Positions 12,410 through 23,207 of a DNA stretch of 64,000 nucleotides are shown here, piece after piece. The stretch is taken from NCBI GenBank assembly GCA_026545225.1, contig CM048852.1, positions 56,303,146-56,367,145 of the forward strand, given 5' to 3'. Within the stretch, counting starts at the first letter, position 1. Every line of letters begins with the position of its first letter. The DNA is from Cornus controversa (lineage: Eukaryota > Streptophyta > Magnoliopsida > Cornales > Cornaceae). The notes beneath the pieces were generated by a model. That model saw only the letters and a program-made list of their open reading frames with translations, searched no databases and was not told where the DNA came from. The translations under genes and the position numbers were made by a program.

Positions 12410-14024
12410 TCAGAGAATCTCCATCTCAACAGCAGGCCTTGTAGATCTATCCCTCTCTCCTTGTCCAGCGAGAGCATAGGCTTCTTCTCCATGAGCTGCG
12501 TCATCCCCAATCTGGAGCTCCTCTTCAGACATCCGAAGGGGTATCGATAGTCTAATGACCAGGAGAATGATGGATGTGGCAGCTATATTCCAACCTATAA
12601 TAAAGCATGCACCCACCAACTGCTTCAGAAATTGGACTCCACCTTTCTTGCCGTAGAAGGCTCCTCTTGAATTTGGGTCTGGAAGAAACATGCTACAGAG
12701 ACTTGGATGAGCGAATAGTCCTGTAAGGGCTCCACCTAGGGTTCCAGCAACAGCGTGAGTATGGAAGACACCAAGTGTATCATCAACTTTCTGCAGTAAT
12801 GGCAGCTTTTTGCTCAAACTCATCATTGTGTACCAGGGAACAGTCCCAGAAGCTATACCCATAACCAATGCAGCCCATCCCTGGACAAGGCCTGCAAATT
12901 CAAGAATAGATTGGGAATGAAAGCTTTTATATAATGAGTGTAAGTTGAAACAATACTTTCATATTAGAAGGTAAGAGCCTAAGAGGGGTCTCACCAGCAC
13001 CGGGAGTGATACAGACCAACCCAGTTATCATTCCCTGTATTGCTCCTATCACAGATGGCTTCTTGAAAAACAACACATCCCAAAAAGTCCATACAAGGAG
13101 ACTGGTTGCTGCACATATATGGGTGTTGAGAACTGCAAGGGAGGAATCAACATTAGCAGCAAAAGGATCACCTCCATTGAACCCCGTCCAGCCCATCCAA
13201 AGAATACCAGCTCCAGCTATTGCCAGCAGGAGATTGTTAGGAGGAAATTCGTTGCGGTCTTCCCTCAATCTTGGTCCAACCTACACAGAAAAAGAGAAGT
13301 GCCCAGTTTATGTTATGTGCACAAAGGGTGCTCACTCTATATTTATGCTCATCTTGGAGGAATGGCTACTCACCCAGTAAGCAGCTGTAAATCCTGCTGC
13401 ACCAGAGGCTAGATGAACAACGTAACCGCCTGAATAATCCATAATGCCCCATTGGAAGAGGAAGCCGCCACCCCATATGCTAAAAGCTCCAACACTGTAA
13501 GAAAAAGTGATCCATAGTGGCACGAAGACCATCCAAGCTTTGATGCTCATCCGAGCAAGGAGAGAGCCGGCAAGGAGCATGACAGTCACAGCAGCAAAGG
13601 CATACTGGAAGAAGACCATGGTAGCCATAGGGTACAACGGTTGAGTAGCTGGAAATTTGTAATCACCATCAACGTAACGAGTGGAAGGAAGAAAGGCTTG
13701 TGGGATCAAGAAGTCCTGTGATACGGCGAGGCCAGGCTTTCCCCAGAAAGGGAGAAGACGGTGGCCAAATGACATCTTGTAGGCCCATAGGACCCAGCAA
13801 GGCATGACTGCTGCAAAGGCATAGAGCGCCATGAAGGCGGAGTTGAGAGCCCATTTCTTCTTGACAAGGCCGGCATAGAGGATCACAAGGCCAGGCATGC
13901 CTTGCATGCCGACCAGTGCAGCGGAGACCATTTGCCATGCATTGTCACCCTTGTTCAGCCAATCGGGTACGGCAATCGAGTTGTTCCGGTATGCCAAGGG
14001 GACCACCACCGACATGTTGGCCAT
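12410..14024 (-). CDS. Ammonium transporter, AMT2 subfamily (paralogue 1)
   Basis: Plasma-membrane ammonium channel/transporter of the Amt/MEP/Rh superfamily, AMT2-type clade rather than AMT1. Exons (minus strand) 14024-13374, 13280-12995 and 12891-12410 give 472 residues. Introns start GTGAG and end AG. Visible: [12 protein letters not shown] near residue 20; [18 protein letters not shown]; Asp196 and His204 in [18 protein letters not shown], which match AmtB Asp160 and His168; [18 protein letters not shown]; and [15 protein letters not shown], whose His358 matches AmtB His318, completing the twin-His pore. The C-tail [13 protein letters not shown] is conserved but the last 20 residues are short and divergent. 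The exon junction found in paralogue 2 between LLQK and VDDTLG is absent here. It is convergent with BAG, 250 bp apart. A TATATA lies at 14098-14104, about 75 bases upstream. Confidence 0.95.
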
Positions 14025-14097
14025 TTTTGGTGACTGGTTCTAAACCTGTCAAAAGGTATTTCAAAACCCTTCTTTGAGGTCAATCACAATACACTTG

Positions 14098-14104
14098 ATA
14101 TATA
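14098..14104 (-). promoter_or_regulatory. Candidate TATA box of AMT paralogue 1
   Basis: On the minus strand CTATATATC stands about 75 bases before the ATG at 14024, a spacing allowed for a plant core promoter with a short leader. Motif only. Confidence 0.4.
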
Positions 14105-16011
14105 GACACGAATCCATGTTATGAGATGTTTAGAGACTGTTAGGTGATCCATGTGGGAATCTAATTAGTAAGTATTAAGATGACACCACAAACGTAGGAG
14201 TAGGACCTTCACATGTTATGTTGCAGTGAAATGACACAAGAGATGGGTTGAGTGCCAATGGAGATGATTAATAGGCACCGTTTGATGCAGTCTAACCACG
14301 TGATCTTTCCATGTGATGGAAAAATGAGGTGGGATGGTTGATCTTGTTAAGAGGATCTGATACATCAAACGGTGGAGGCTACTAGCTGTGAAATCAACAG
14401 CATGTTGGTGACTTACAATGTAAGTTTTTTCCGGTATATATGGAGATTCTGTGAGATTCTCCTCCAAAAGTCAAGATCTGAAGTCAATGAATATGGACAG
14501 AGCCCCATTAAATGATAGTAGGCCTGCTGGACTGGGTTTTTGTGGCCAGTCCAAGTCGATCTCCAAGGTTCGTGCTTGGGGGTCTGAACGTTGAAAATTT
14601 GTGCATGAAACAATAGAAATGGGTCATTCATGGACCCACTAAATTTTTTGTTTGATGCCATTTCACATTTGTCCACACAATAAGTTGAATTTTTATAGAA
14701 CCTTTATTATCTTTTTGATAAACGAGAGAGCTTGCTAAATTTTTTGAAATGTTTATTTTTTTATTATTTGATAATTGACTATTCTTATGTGACGTTATTT
14801 TTTTTTGGGTGTAATTAAATTCTAAATCATAAGTTTGTTGTCCCATTAGTTGAAATTATGGAATCTGAAGCATCTAATTGTGTGGTTTTGTGAGGAAATC
14901 GTTTTCCCTTTTGAAAATATCATTTGGGGAATGAGTACAAGAACAGTAGGCAAACCAGCACAGTTGTCATGCCATGTGAGAAAGAATGGGGATTGACTTT
15001 TATGCTGTACTTTTATACTGTACTTGGCAAAAAATAAGAAATAAGAAAATAATACTGTACTTTAATTATTGTTCTATAAGCACTTGGCATACTATGATTA
15101 GTATTATTTTTGTAGTTTGGAGGTGTAATATTGTTTCAAACAATCGCCATGTGCGATTGATTGTAATTTCTCCTCCCTTCCATCTCTTGTGTGTGTGTGT
15201 GTGTACATATATATATTGTCACTTCCAAAAGATAATAAAAAAATAAATCCACTACAGCAGCAGCAGCAGCTGCAACAACAATCTTTCATAGTCTGAGTGA
15301 AATTGTCACATAGTTTTCAAAGGGAATGGAAATTATCTGACTCAATCTTCAGTTCTACTTTTGGCTGCTTCAAAGTGTAGAGAGAAGAGTAAATGCCCTC
15401 CTGATTTATTCTAAAATTTTGTTCTGTTCAATATACTTGATTTACTTTAGTTGGGTGTTTTCTAAAAATTGCTACAAAAATTTTAGGTTGCCTTGCCTCA
15501 TCAATAAAAAGTCCAAGATTTTCGAATTGGGCTTGGGCTGGGCCCGTTCAAAATGCAGCCCGAATGTTGGGTAGACTCCTCACTAAAAACGAGTTATAGA
15601 TAGTTGGCAATTTGGAATTGAGAATTAGGACCCTCCGTATGACTACTTTTCAGCTCCTTATTTACCTACCCTTATATATTAAAGTTTTCTTTAAATTTCT
15701 CCTTTAATTTTACTTAAGCTTCTCCTTTAATTTTAAAACTAAAAGATGGCATATACACTATTTCACATCATTTTGTGGAGATATATATCAACTAAAACAC
15801 CTCCATCATTGTGTGTATTCACATGAATATAACCAATGAATGTATTTTAATCAATTTGGGAAGTCAGCCTATTTAATAAATTAAAATATCTTTTTTTTTT
15901 TAATTTGATTTTTGTTGAAATATAGGAATAATTGAACTCCTACTACTTCCACCATGCCTAGCCTTTCAAAAATATGAATTCCGAATGTATAAAGAGGCCC
16001 ATTCTTGAAAC
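14105..16011. other. Intergenic region upstream of AMT paralogue 1
   Basis: No gene is supported. It presumably contains the transporter promoter. A (TG)n(TA)n array lies near 15188-15217 and a CAG/CAA-rich patch at 15254-15281. The open frames through them are repeat artefacts. Confidence 0.6.
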
Positions 16012-16300
16012 ATAAAAGTTAGGATAAATTTTACTGACACTCTCTGAGATTTAATATATTGTCACGCGACTACAACTTTATGCAATTTTGTCACTAACAC
16101 CCCTTGAGGTTTGTTACGTATATCACATACACCTTCTCTTGCAAAAAGTAGGCTCTGTCAGACTACTTTTTAATAGTAAAAAGATCATGCTATTATTTGA
16201 CTTTTGACCTAAATTTTTTGAATATTAAAATTACTTATTTAACCTTACCTAATGGATCAAAATGCCTCTAACTATGCCCTATTATTACTTACCCACTTCA

Positions 16301-16302
<2 letters not shown>

Positions 16303-16350
<48 letters not shown>
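16303..16350. repeat. (TA)24 microsatellite
   Basis: Uninterrupted TA dinucleotides inside the left part of the Mutator-like element. Confidence 0.97.
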
Positions 16351-16351
<1 letters not shown>

Positions 16352-16369
16352 CAATCATCACTGCCACCA

Positions 16370-17095
16370 ACTACCACCACCACCACTACTGCCACCAGCC
16401 ACCACCACCACAGGCAACAAAACCACTACCACCACTGTCGAACTCCAATCGTTACCTAACCCAAGCCAACTGCCACGAATCACCACCACCACTGTTGAAC
16501 AAAAATTGGGATCAGAGACAAAGAAGAAGAACAACAACAACAAAATCAACTACACAACCAACCACAAACACCACTACCATTGCCAGCATCTAACACCACC
16601 ACAGGCGGCAAAACCACCACCACCACTGTTGAACAAAAATTGGAGATCGGAGATGAAAAAGAAGAACAAAATCAAAATAAACAACCATAACCATAGCCAC
16701 CACCACCACTACCACCAACCACCACCACCACAGGCGGCAAAACCATCACCACCACTATCGAACAAAAATTGGGGATCGAAGATGAAGAAGAAGAACAAAA
16801 TAAAAAAATACACAATCAACCACAACCACAACCACCATTGCCACCAACAACCACCATCACTATCAAACAAAAATTGGGGATTGGAGACGAAGAAGAAGAA
16901 CAAAATCAAAATACACAACCAACCACAACCACAACCACCAACCACCGCCATTGCTGTCAAATAAAAATTGGGGATCGAGGACGAAGAAGAAGAACAAAAT
17001 CAAAATAATAACCAATCACAACCACCACCACCACCACCATTGTCGAACAAAAATTGGGGATCGGAGACGAATAAGAAGAACAAAATCAACTACAC
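16370..17095. repeat. CCA-rich minisatellite with six GAACAAAAATTGGGGATC units
   Basis: Six units of a conserved block (consensus GAACAAAAATTGGGGATC, then GAAGAAGAAGAACAAAATC) start near 16496, 16629, 16757, 16864, 16960 and 17043. Between them lie variable (CCA)n tracts, most with a CAGGCGGCAAAACC block in the first half. Unit length shrinks from about 130 to about 84 bp towards the right, mainly through loss of CCA units. Long open frames on both strands are by-products of the triplet repeat. Confidence 0.92.
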
Positions 17096-17269
17096 AGAGG
17101 GATTAGGCAATTGAGTCTCAACGAAGATCCACACAGTACTTGTAGCCCCAAAGTGTTCGATCGGTTCGACGATTTCGATGAGTTTTATTCGGCCGAAAGT
17201 TCTGGTTTCAAAAATGGAATTGTCCAGAGCTATGCTGGAGTTCGTAGCCCAAGGAGTTCACTGAGATGA
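17075..17269 (+). other. Coding-like open frame inside the MULE (possible captured fragment)
   Basis: Right after the minisatellite an open frame of 64 codons without an internal ATG ends at TGA 17267-17269. It reads IRQLSLNEDPHSTCSPKVF, then DRFDDFDEFYSAESSGFK and SYAGVRSPRSSLR. Composition is unlike the surrounding repeat and looks exonic (more GC, balanced residues). I do not recognise the protein. Mutator-like elements are known to capture gene pieces (Pack-MULEs), so this is a reasonable but unproved reading. Confidence 0.35.
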
Positions 17270-18039
17270 GGAGGTTACTCCATTTTACGAGTCAGTTCGC
17301 ACTTCGCCCATGCTTTGCCTGATTTTAGGAGTTTGCATGAGGTACGCAGAGGCGATGCTTGGTGATGAGAGAAGATCAACATCGTCGTCTTCGATTGGAG
17401 CACTTTCCATGGAGATTTTAGAGCAAGAATCTAGATAGAGATGGTGGTTGTCGTTGGCAGTTGTGGTGGCACTATCGGTGTGGGTTGGGACCGGTGGTGG
17501 TGGTGTTGATATATATGATATATAATATATGCAGGTAATGAGTTAAAATGGGTTAGGTAATAATCATGGACTTTTTGATCTTTTTGCAATTCTTATATTT
17601 TTATATTAAAAATTAATTCAATAATAAGGAGTAATCTAGACATTTTACACTTTTTTTAAATGAAAAAACTGACAAAGAGTGTTGGTGACAATTACACAAA
17701 ATTATAATCACGTGACAATACTTCAAACCTTAGAAGGTGTCAATGAAGTTTCTCTAAATAAAAGCTAAAAAGTTTCTATTATGAGAGATAGACTTGCATT
17801 AAAGAGTCTGCTATTTGGCCCAAATTTCACCCAAGCCAACAGACAGAGGTGGGTGTAGGACCAACTGAACAGGGGCCCAATTCGGCCCAGAAATAATTTT
17901 CTTTATTTATTAAAATAAGCAAACATGATTTTTAAATAAACAGAGATTGTTTTTTGTGCAGTTGATTTTTAAATAAACGAGAACACATATTTGAAATTCA
18001 AGTTGTGTTTTCTCCTAATAACATTTTGATTCCACATAT

Positions 18040-19328
18040 TGTTGGTAGGGGCTATTCAGGCCATTCTGGGGCCGCCACGTATGTCCACGTGGCAATGGGC
18101 CCACTTTGACTTTTCCTCTAATTCGAATTCCCTCAGTAATTCCACGTGGCATGGCCCACTTAGACTTTTCTTACATTTTTTGAGCTCCCTCAACAATTCC
18201 ATGTAGTAAGGGGTCTACCTTTGATTTCCCCTCTTAATCGAGCCCCCCATGGACAGAGCATTTTCGTCGAGCTCCTTCGCAAATAGGGGATTCTAATTGA
18301 GCTCCTCTGAGGGAAAGTCTCCATCGAGCGCTTCCTCGGATAGAGGATTTCAATCGAACTCCTTCCCTCATTACGTAGGGCATGCCTCCAAGGTGTGATC
18401 GCCTTTCTTTGGTGAGTCCTTCTCTACTGATGACACTTTGCGGAGGTCCTCTTTACGGATCAACCTCCGTTTTGCAAGGAGGCACTCCTCTCTACGGATA
18501 AAACCTTGCGAGGAGTTCCTCTTTACGGATAAACCTCAAACGAGTCTCCTTCCATTCATTTGGATAAGTCTCGGATGGTGATGAGTTCCTCTCTACAGAT
18601 AAACATCACGGGAAATCCTCTCTACTGATCAATTTCCCTAAAGCGAGGAAGCACTCCTCTCTACGGATAAAACCTCGCGGAGGTCCTCTCTACGGATCAA
18701 CCTCCATTTTTACGAGGAGTTCCTCTCTACAGATAAACCTCTTTTTACGAGGAATTCCTCCTTACGGATAAACCTTGTGGCACTCCGCACTTCTATAGGG
18801 GGGTAAGAGCTCGGATCACTGCCTTATGGGATCCAAGGGCTCGGGTTCGGAGGCTGAAGTCCAAGGTACGCTAAATCCATGACGGACCTCATTTTTAGCT
18901 AGGATGATGACCTTGCATCGTGGATTGGCCTGTCACAAAGGAAAGAAGATAATCAGGTGAGGTGAGTGAATCCCTTTTTTTGACAAATACAATCTCAGCC
19001 TTTGCTCCCCAGATATTTACCACAGATATTTATCATCGCAAAACCTGAACCATCGGTGAGAAAAGACATTTTTGCCTATAAATAGTGAGAGAAAAGTAGA
19101 GAATAGGGGCGGGACAAAAAGGACAGGACAAAAAGAACATTTTCCTTAAACAATCTCCAGTACACTCTAGATTTTCTCTTTTTCCTACTAAATTCCTCCC
19201 CTCTTCTTACAATCCACCTAGAACAGTGGGCTCTTTTGTGACAGCTTGGACTCCCACTAGGACCCGCTCTCTGGTGACCATCATCGTAGAAAGTTTGACT
19301 TCAATTTTAACAGAATCTACTACAAACA
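18040..19328 (+). mobile_element. Solo LTR (retrotransposon), 1.29 kb
   Basis: The unit starts TGTTGGTAGG and ends ACTACAAACA, the TG...CA termini of an LTR, and is flanked by the 5-bp repeat CATAT at 18035-18039 and 19329-19333. A TATA box CCTATAAATAG at 19075-19085 would mark the U3/R boundary on the plus strand. No primer-binding site, gag or pol follows or precedes, so it is a recombined solo LTR. Length and internal repeats suggest a Ty3/gypsy-type element, but that is inference. Confidence 0.8.
18414..18785 (+). repeat. Minisatellite within the solo LTR (about 10 units)
   Basis: About ten imperfect units of roughly 30-37 bp share CCTCTCTACGGATAAACCTC or CCTCTTTACGGATCAACC, with spacers such as GCGGAGG and ACGAGGAG. 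They lie in the U3 region upstream of the TATA box, so copy number could alter LTR promoter strength; that is inference. Confidence 0.9.
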
Positions 19329-19333
19329 CATAT

Positions 19334-19759
19334 ACATGAAGCTTTGCTCATAGTAAGAAAATGAAAGTATGTCTACAATACATTCAGTGTAAATATATAA
19401 AATAAATCTGAACCGCTCATGTATAATGTGTAAAGTAAATTTCATCACACTTGTACAACACATAAGATTTAAATTTATCCAGTATGTTTACATCCAACAA
19501 GTGTATTGTACATTTTCTCGAAAATGAGATAATTACCTAGTAACTTGAACATTTGGAATTGGCCTCCATAAGTCATCACGCATGGAGAGAAACAAATATT
19601 AGTCCATCGCTATATCATCACAAACTGACAATCTTGACCAACTGCTTTGTTTCCACCTAATTTCCTAGCCAATTAAGACAAGTCAATTTCGATGCAAATT
19701 AAACATTGAAAAGCATCGAATGTGATTTGTCTTAATTGGTTAGGAACTTAGGTGGAAAC

Positions 19760-19793
<34 letters not shown>

Positions 19794-20567
19794 TAAAGCC
19801 ACCTACTTTTTTTCTGACAACAATAGAATCAAGACTCGTTGGACAATCTTTTTGTTTTGTGTTTTTTTATTCTGGCAGTGTATTATAACAAAGCAAAACA
19901 CTAAAATATGTTTCATAACTTTTGTTGCGATTAAAATAATACGTGTTTTCTAATGATATCACACCGAAGCAATAAACAATAGCAAAAAAAAAAAAATCTA
20001 GGTGACCTTTCTTAATTAGTCATTTTGTTTCTCAATTTTGCAACATTCTTTTGCTAAACATGTTTTTATGTATTTGTTTTCAAAAATTCTGAAACAAATT
20101 TTAAGTTACAAACATACGTTTAATTACTGTTGACATACTCAGCTCCGTTTTGAATGAAAATAAGAACGAAAAATGGAAACAATTGCTGAACCAGTCCTAA
20201 ATAACTGAATTACAATTAACAAGAATCTCTGGCATAACATTAAGCAGGGTTGTTCTCGATATTTTCATCAACAATATAATTATGGATAACATTTGCTATA
20301 AAAGTACGAGGTACTCTGAAAAAATGAAAACCACCTTTCAAAGATAAATTTTGTTTACAATCGAATATGACATGATCAAAATTCTATATACAACATGGAA
20401 TTGTTTCAGAACTTAGATGGTATTACAACAACAAACTGTGTGTACGTGTGCGTATTGAACAAGATAATTAAATGGGCGATTAACAGAATCATAAAGAGTA
20501 TGATCTCTTTTAATTAAGGATGCTGAACCGACAAACTGGATATAAATTTAACCTAATTGGTGACATC
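19334..20567. other. Intergenic region between solo LTR and AMT paralogue 2
   Basis: No gene is supported. Apart from the hairpin at 19649-19759 and a (TA)n array at 19760-19795, I see only AT-rich sequence. The part next to 20568 should include the 3' UTR of the transporter. Confidence 0.6.
19649..19759. other. Near-perfect 111-nt fold-back hairpin
   Basis: The left arm GTTTCCACCTAATTTCCT...GATGC pairs with the right arm GCATCGAATGTG...TAGGTGGAAAC over about 46 bases with few mismatches and a loop of about 18 bases. It could be a miniature fold-back transposon or a miRNA/siRNA-type precursor. No target-site duplication is obvious beyond TA-rich flanks. Either strand would fold. Confidence 0.7.
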
Positions 20568-23115
20568 TTATAAATTAATGGTGACGCCTCTTGCACCGTT
20601 GACGAACCCAGATGGTGCGGTCTCCCCGGCATAGGACGACATATGCCAACCATGCTTAGTTGGGTCATACTTCTCTCCATCGCCCCAAAGGGCATAGGCT
20701 TCTTCTCCATGAACAGCGTCATCTCCGATCATGAGCTGCTCTTCGGGCATTCTGAGTGGTATGAAAAGCCTTATTGCTAGAAGAATTGCCGTTGTCGACA
20801 CAATGTTCCAGCCGATGACAAACAACGCCGCAACCAGTTGCTTCAGGAATTGACTGCCACCACTGCCACCATAAAATGCACCCCGCGAGTTGCCTACCGG
20901 AAGTACCAGCCTGGAAAGGGCTGGCTCAGCCAATAGCCCCGTCAAAAGCCCGCCCAGTAGCCCCGCCACCGCGTGTGTATGAAATACACCTAGGGTATCA
21001 TCCACCTAATATATAAATAAATAAAACAATAAATTACTACATTTTCATTTATTGTATGGTTCAAACACAACTTAGTATAAATATTTAAGATTATTTAGAT
21101 GTTTTCTTTTATGACTCACGTTAAATCTTTAATTTAGAATATACTTTAAATTGAATGGAATGGAGCTATATTTGGCCATAACTATCAAGTCATCCGTTTA
21201 GTTTGGAGGGAAAATGACATTTTTGTATGGAACACAATTTCAAGATTTGGGTCTAAAATGGTCATATATGGTAATTATTTCCGTTAATTGTGGTTTTTAA
21301 TTCTGATTTTCTATTGTCACCATTGAATAGAATTTAAATATTATTATAATGTTTGGAAAAAAATATGTGCAATATTTAAACATATATGGGGAATATTATA
21401 AAAAAAGGCAAAGCAACGGAAGTCTTCATTCACGGCTGTTGAATTGGAGCACATAAATATCTTATTTTTTTATTAAAATAGATTTTGATTTATAGTGGAC
21501 CAAAAATATTTAGGTTCATAGTGCACCATTTCATCTTCACTTTTGAAAAAAAATCTGCACGGCATATGTTCTGGCATGTTGATAAAGTTAAACGAATTTT
21601 TAAATTGTTTTCTAATAACAAGAAGCTATTTAAAAAAAAATTTTAAATTCAAGTCATCATGTTATTGCTTGGTACATTTGTAAAAAATTTCACCAATAGT
21701 CCAAAACTATGAAAAGTATGCGATAGATGTTAAAATGAATGAATGAACCAACCATCTTTGACCTCTGATTGTACCTTGTGTACCAAAGTAGATATATAAA
21801 TATAAGTGTATATATAATAATATAAATAATCTTATACCTTCTGTAGCAAAGTAGACTTCTTGTGAAGGATCATCATGGTAAACCATGGAATGCTACCAGA
21901 AAGTAAGCCCATCACTATTGCAGCCCACGATTGCACCACTCCTGCAACAATTTCATCAATTCAATAATTACAATTACAATTACATAATATCTTGTTACTA
22001 CTTTTAACAAATATTAAAATTACAATAGTATATGATATCTTAATTTTTTTTTTAGTGGGACTGATTAATTGAACATACCTGCTCCAGGAGTAATACAAAC
22101 AAGGCCAGTCATCATTCCCTGGACAGCTCCTATCACCGATGGCTTTCCAAAGAAGACAACATCAAGTGATGTCCACACCAGAAGGCTCGTCGCTGCACAT
22201 ATATTGGTGTTTAGCACGGCTATGGAGGCGTCAATATTCGCGGCGTAAGGTGCCCCACCATTGAAACCTGACCAACCCATCCATAGCAAACCAGCACCAG
22301 CCAGCATGAGCAACACATTGTTTGGTGGGAACCTCTCCCTGTCACTCTTCAGCCTCGGTCCAACCTATATATATATATATATATATAAAGTTAGAAACAG
22401 ATAATGACAATTTTGAAATTAATGAAATTGAGACTGTAACAAACTATAAAAATTATTAGCATAGTACCCAATAAGCCGCGGTGAAACCAGCAATTCCTGA
22501 GGATAGATGGATGACATAACCACCGGAATAGTCAATGACACCCCAATGGAAAAGAAAGCCACCACCCCATAGACTAAAAGCACCAACTGTGTAAGAAAAG
22601 ATGAGCCATAGAGGGACAAAGGCCATCCATGCCTTGATGTTCATGCGACCAAGTACAGAGCCAGCTAGTAGAATCATTGTAATGGCTGCAAAGGTGAATT
22701 GGAAGTAAACCAACGAGGCCATTGGATAAAAGGGCTCAATTTTGGGTGTCTCCTCTAAGCCGTTGTCATGGAAATGTCTACTTTCTGGGACCTGGGCTCG
22801 GTTTATTAGGTACTTTTGGCCTAAAGAGGGTGCACCCTTGCCCCAAAATGGTAGCAGCTGGTCACCAAAGGCCATCCGGTAGCACAACAGCACCCAACAG
22901 ATTAGGACTGCTGCGAAGGCGTAGAGGGCCATGAAAGCCGAGTTCACGGCCCATTTCTTCTTGACTATGCTCGCGTAGAGGATGACGAGCCCCGGCATGC
23001 TCTGGATGCCTACGAGTGTCGCAGCCGTCAATTGCCACCCGTTGTCGCCTTTGTTTAGCCATCTGGGCACTGCTGGGAGGTGCTCTTGGTATGCTTCTGC
23101 AATAGCCATGGACAT
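20568..23115 (-). CDS. Ammonium transporter, AMT2 subfamily (paralogue 2)
   Basis: Second Amt-family ammonium transporter. Exons (minus strand) 23115-22468, 22364-22079, 21941-21838 and 21005-20568 give 491 residues. Introns begin GTACTATG, GTATG and GTATAAG and end AG; phases 0, 1 and 0. Visible: [35 protein letters not shown]; Asp195 and His203 in [48 protein letters not shown] with His357 for the second pore histidine; and conserved tail [24 protein letters not shown]. Exon 2 is exactly 286 bases in both paralogues. Compared with the copy at 12410-14024 it has an extra 832-bp intron between LLQK and VDDTLG and a longer C-tail. Two ATGs are close together (MSM); the first is used. Same strand as paralogue 1, about 6.5 kb away: a tandem duplication later separated by transposon insertion. 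Confidence 0.95.
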
Positions 23116-23150
23116 GGGATGATCAGATTTTGATCAATTGAGTTGGATGG

Positions 23151-23202
<52 letters not shown>
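23151..23202. repeat. Compound (TA)n(GA)n microsatellite upstream of AMT paralogue 2
   Basis: TA units pass directly into about 15 GA units within 90 bases of the start codon. On the coding strand this is a (TC)n(TA)n tract in the 5' leader/core promoter, a common plant arrangement. Confidence 0.95.

Positions 23203-23207
<5 letters not shown>

Larger units (their letters stand above)
16021..17757. mobile_element. Mutator-like element carrying a CCA minisatellite
   Basis: The ends are inverted copies over roughly 80-100 bases: left GACACTCTCTGAG, ATTGTCACGCGACTA and TTTTGTCACTAACAC match inverted right-end GACACCTTCTAAG, ATTGTCACGTGATTA and AATTGTCACCAACAC. Outside lie ATAAAAGTT (16012-16020) and ATAAAAGCT (17758-17766), a 9-bp duplication with one mismatch. 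Size is 1.74 kb. The interior holds a (TA)24 array, a CCA-rich tandem repeat and a coding-like segment, but no transposase, so it is non-autonomous. Confidence 0.8.

Noticed and set aside
13006-13412. Plus-strand frames opposite the AMT paralogue 1 exons
   Set aside because: Antisense shadows of conserved AMT exon 2 and its intron.
16252-17008. Long Pro/His/Thr- and Lys-rich open frames on both strands
   Set aside because: They follow the CCA and GAA triplet repeats of the minisatellite, have no domain, and overlap on both strands.
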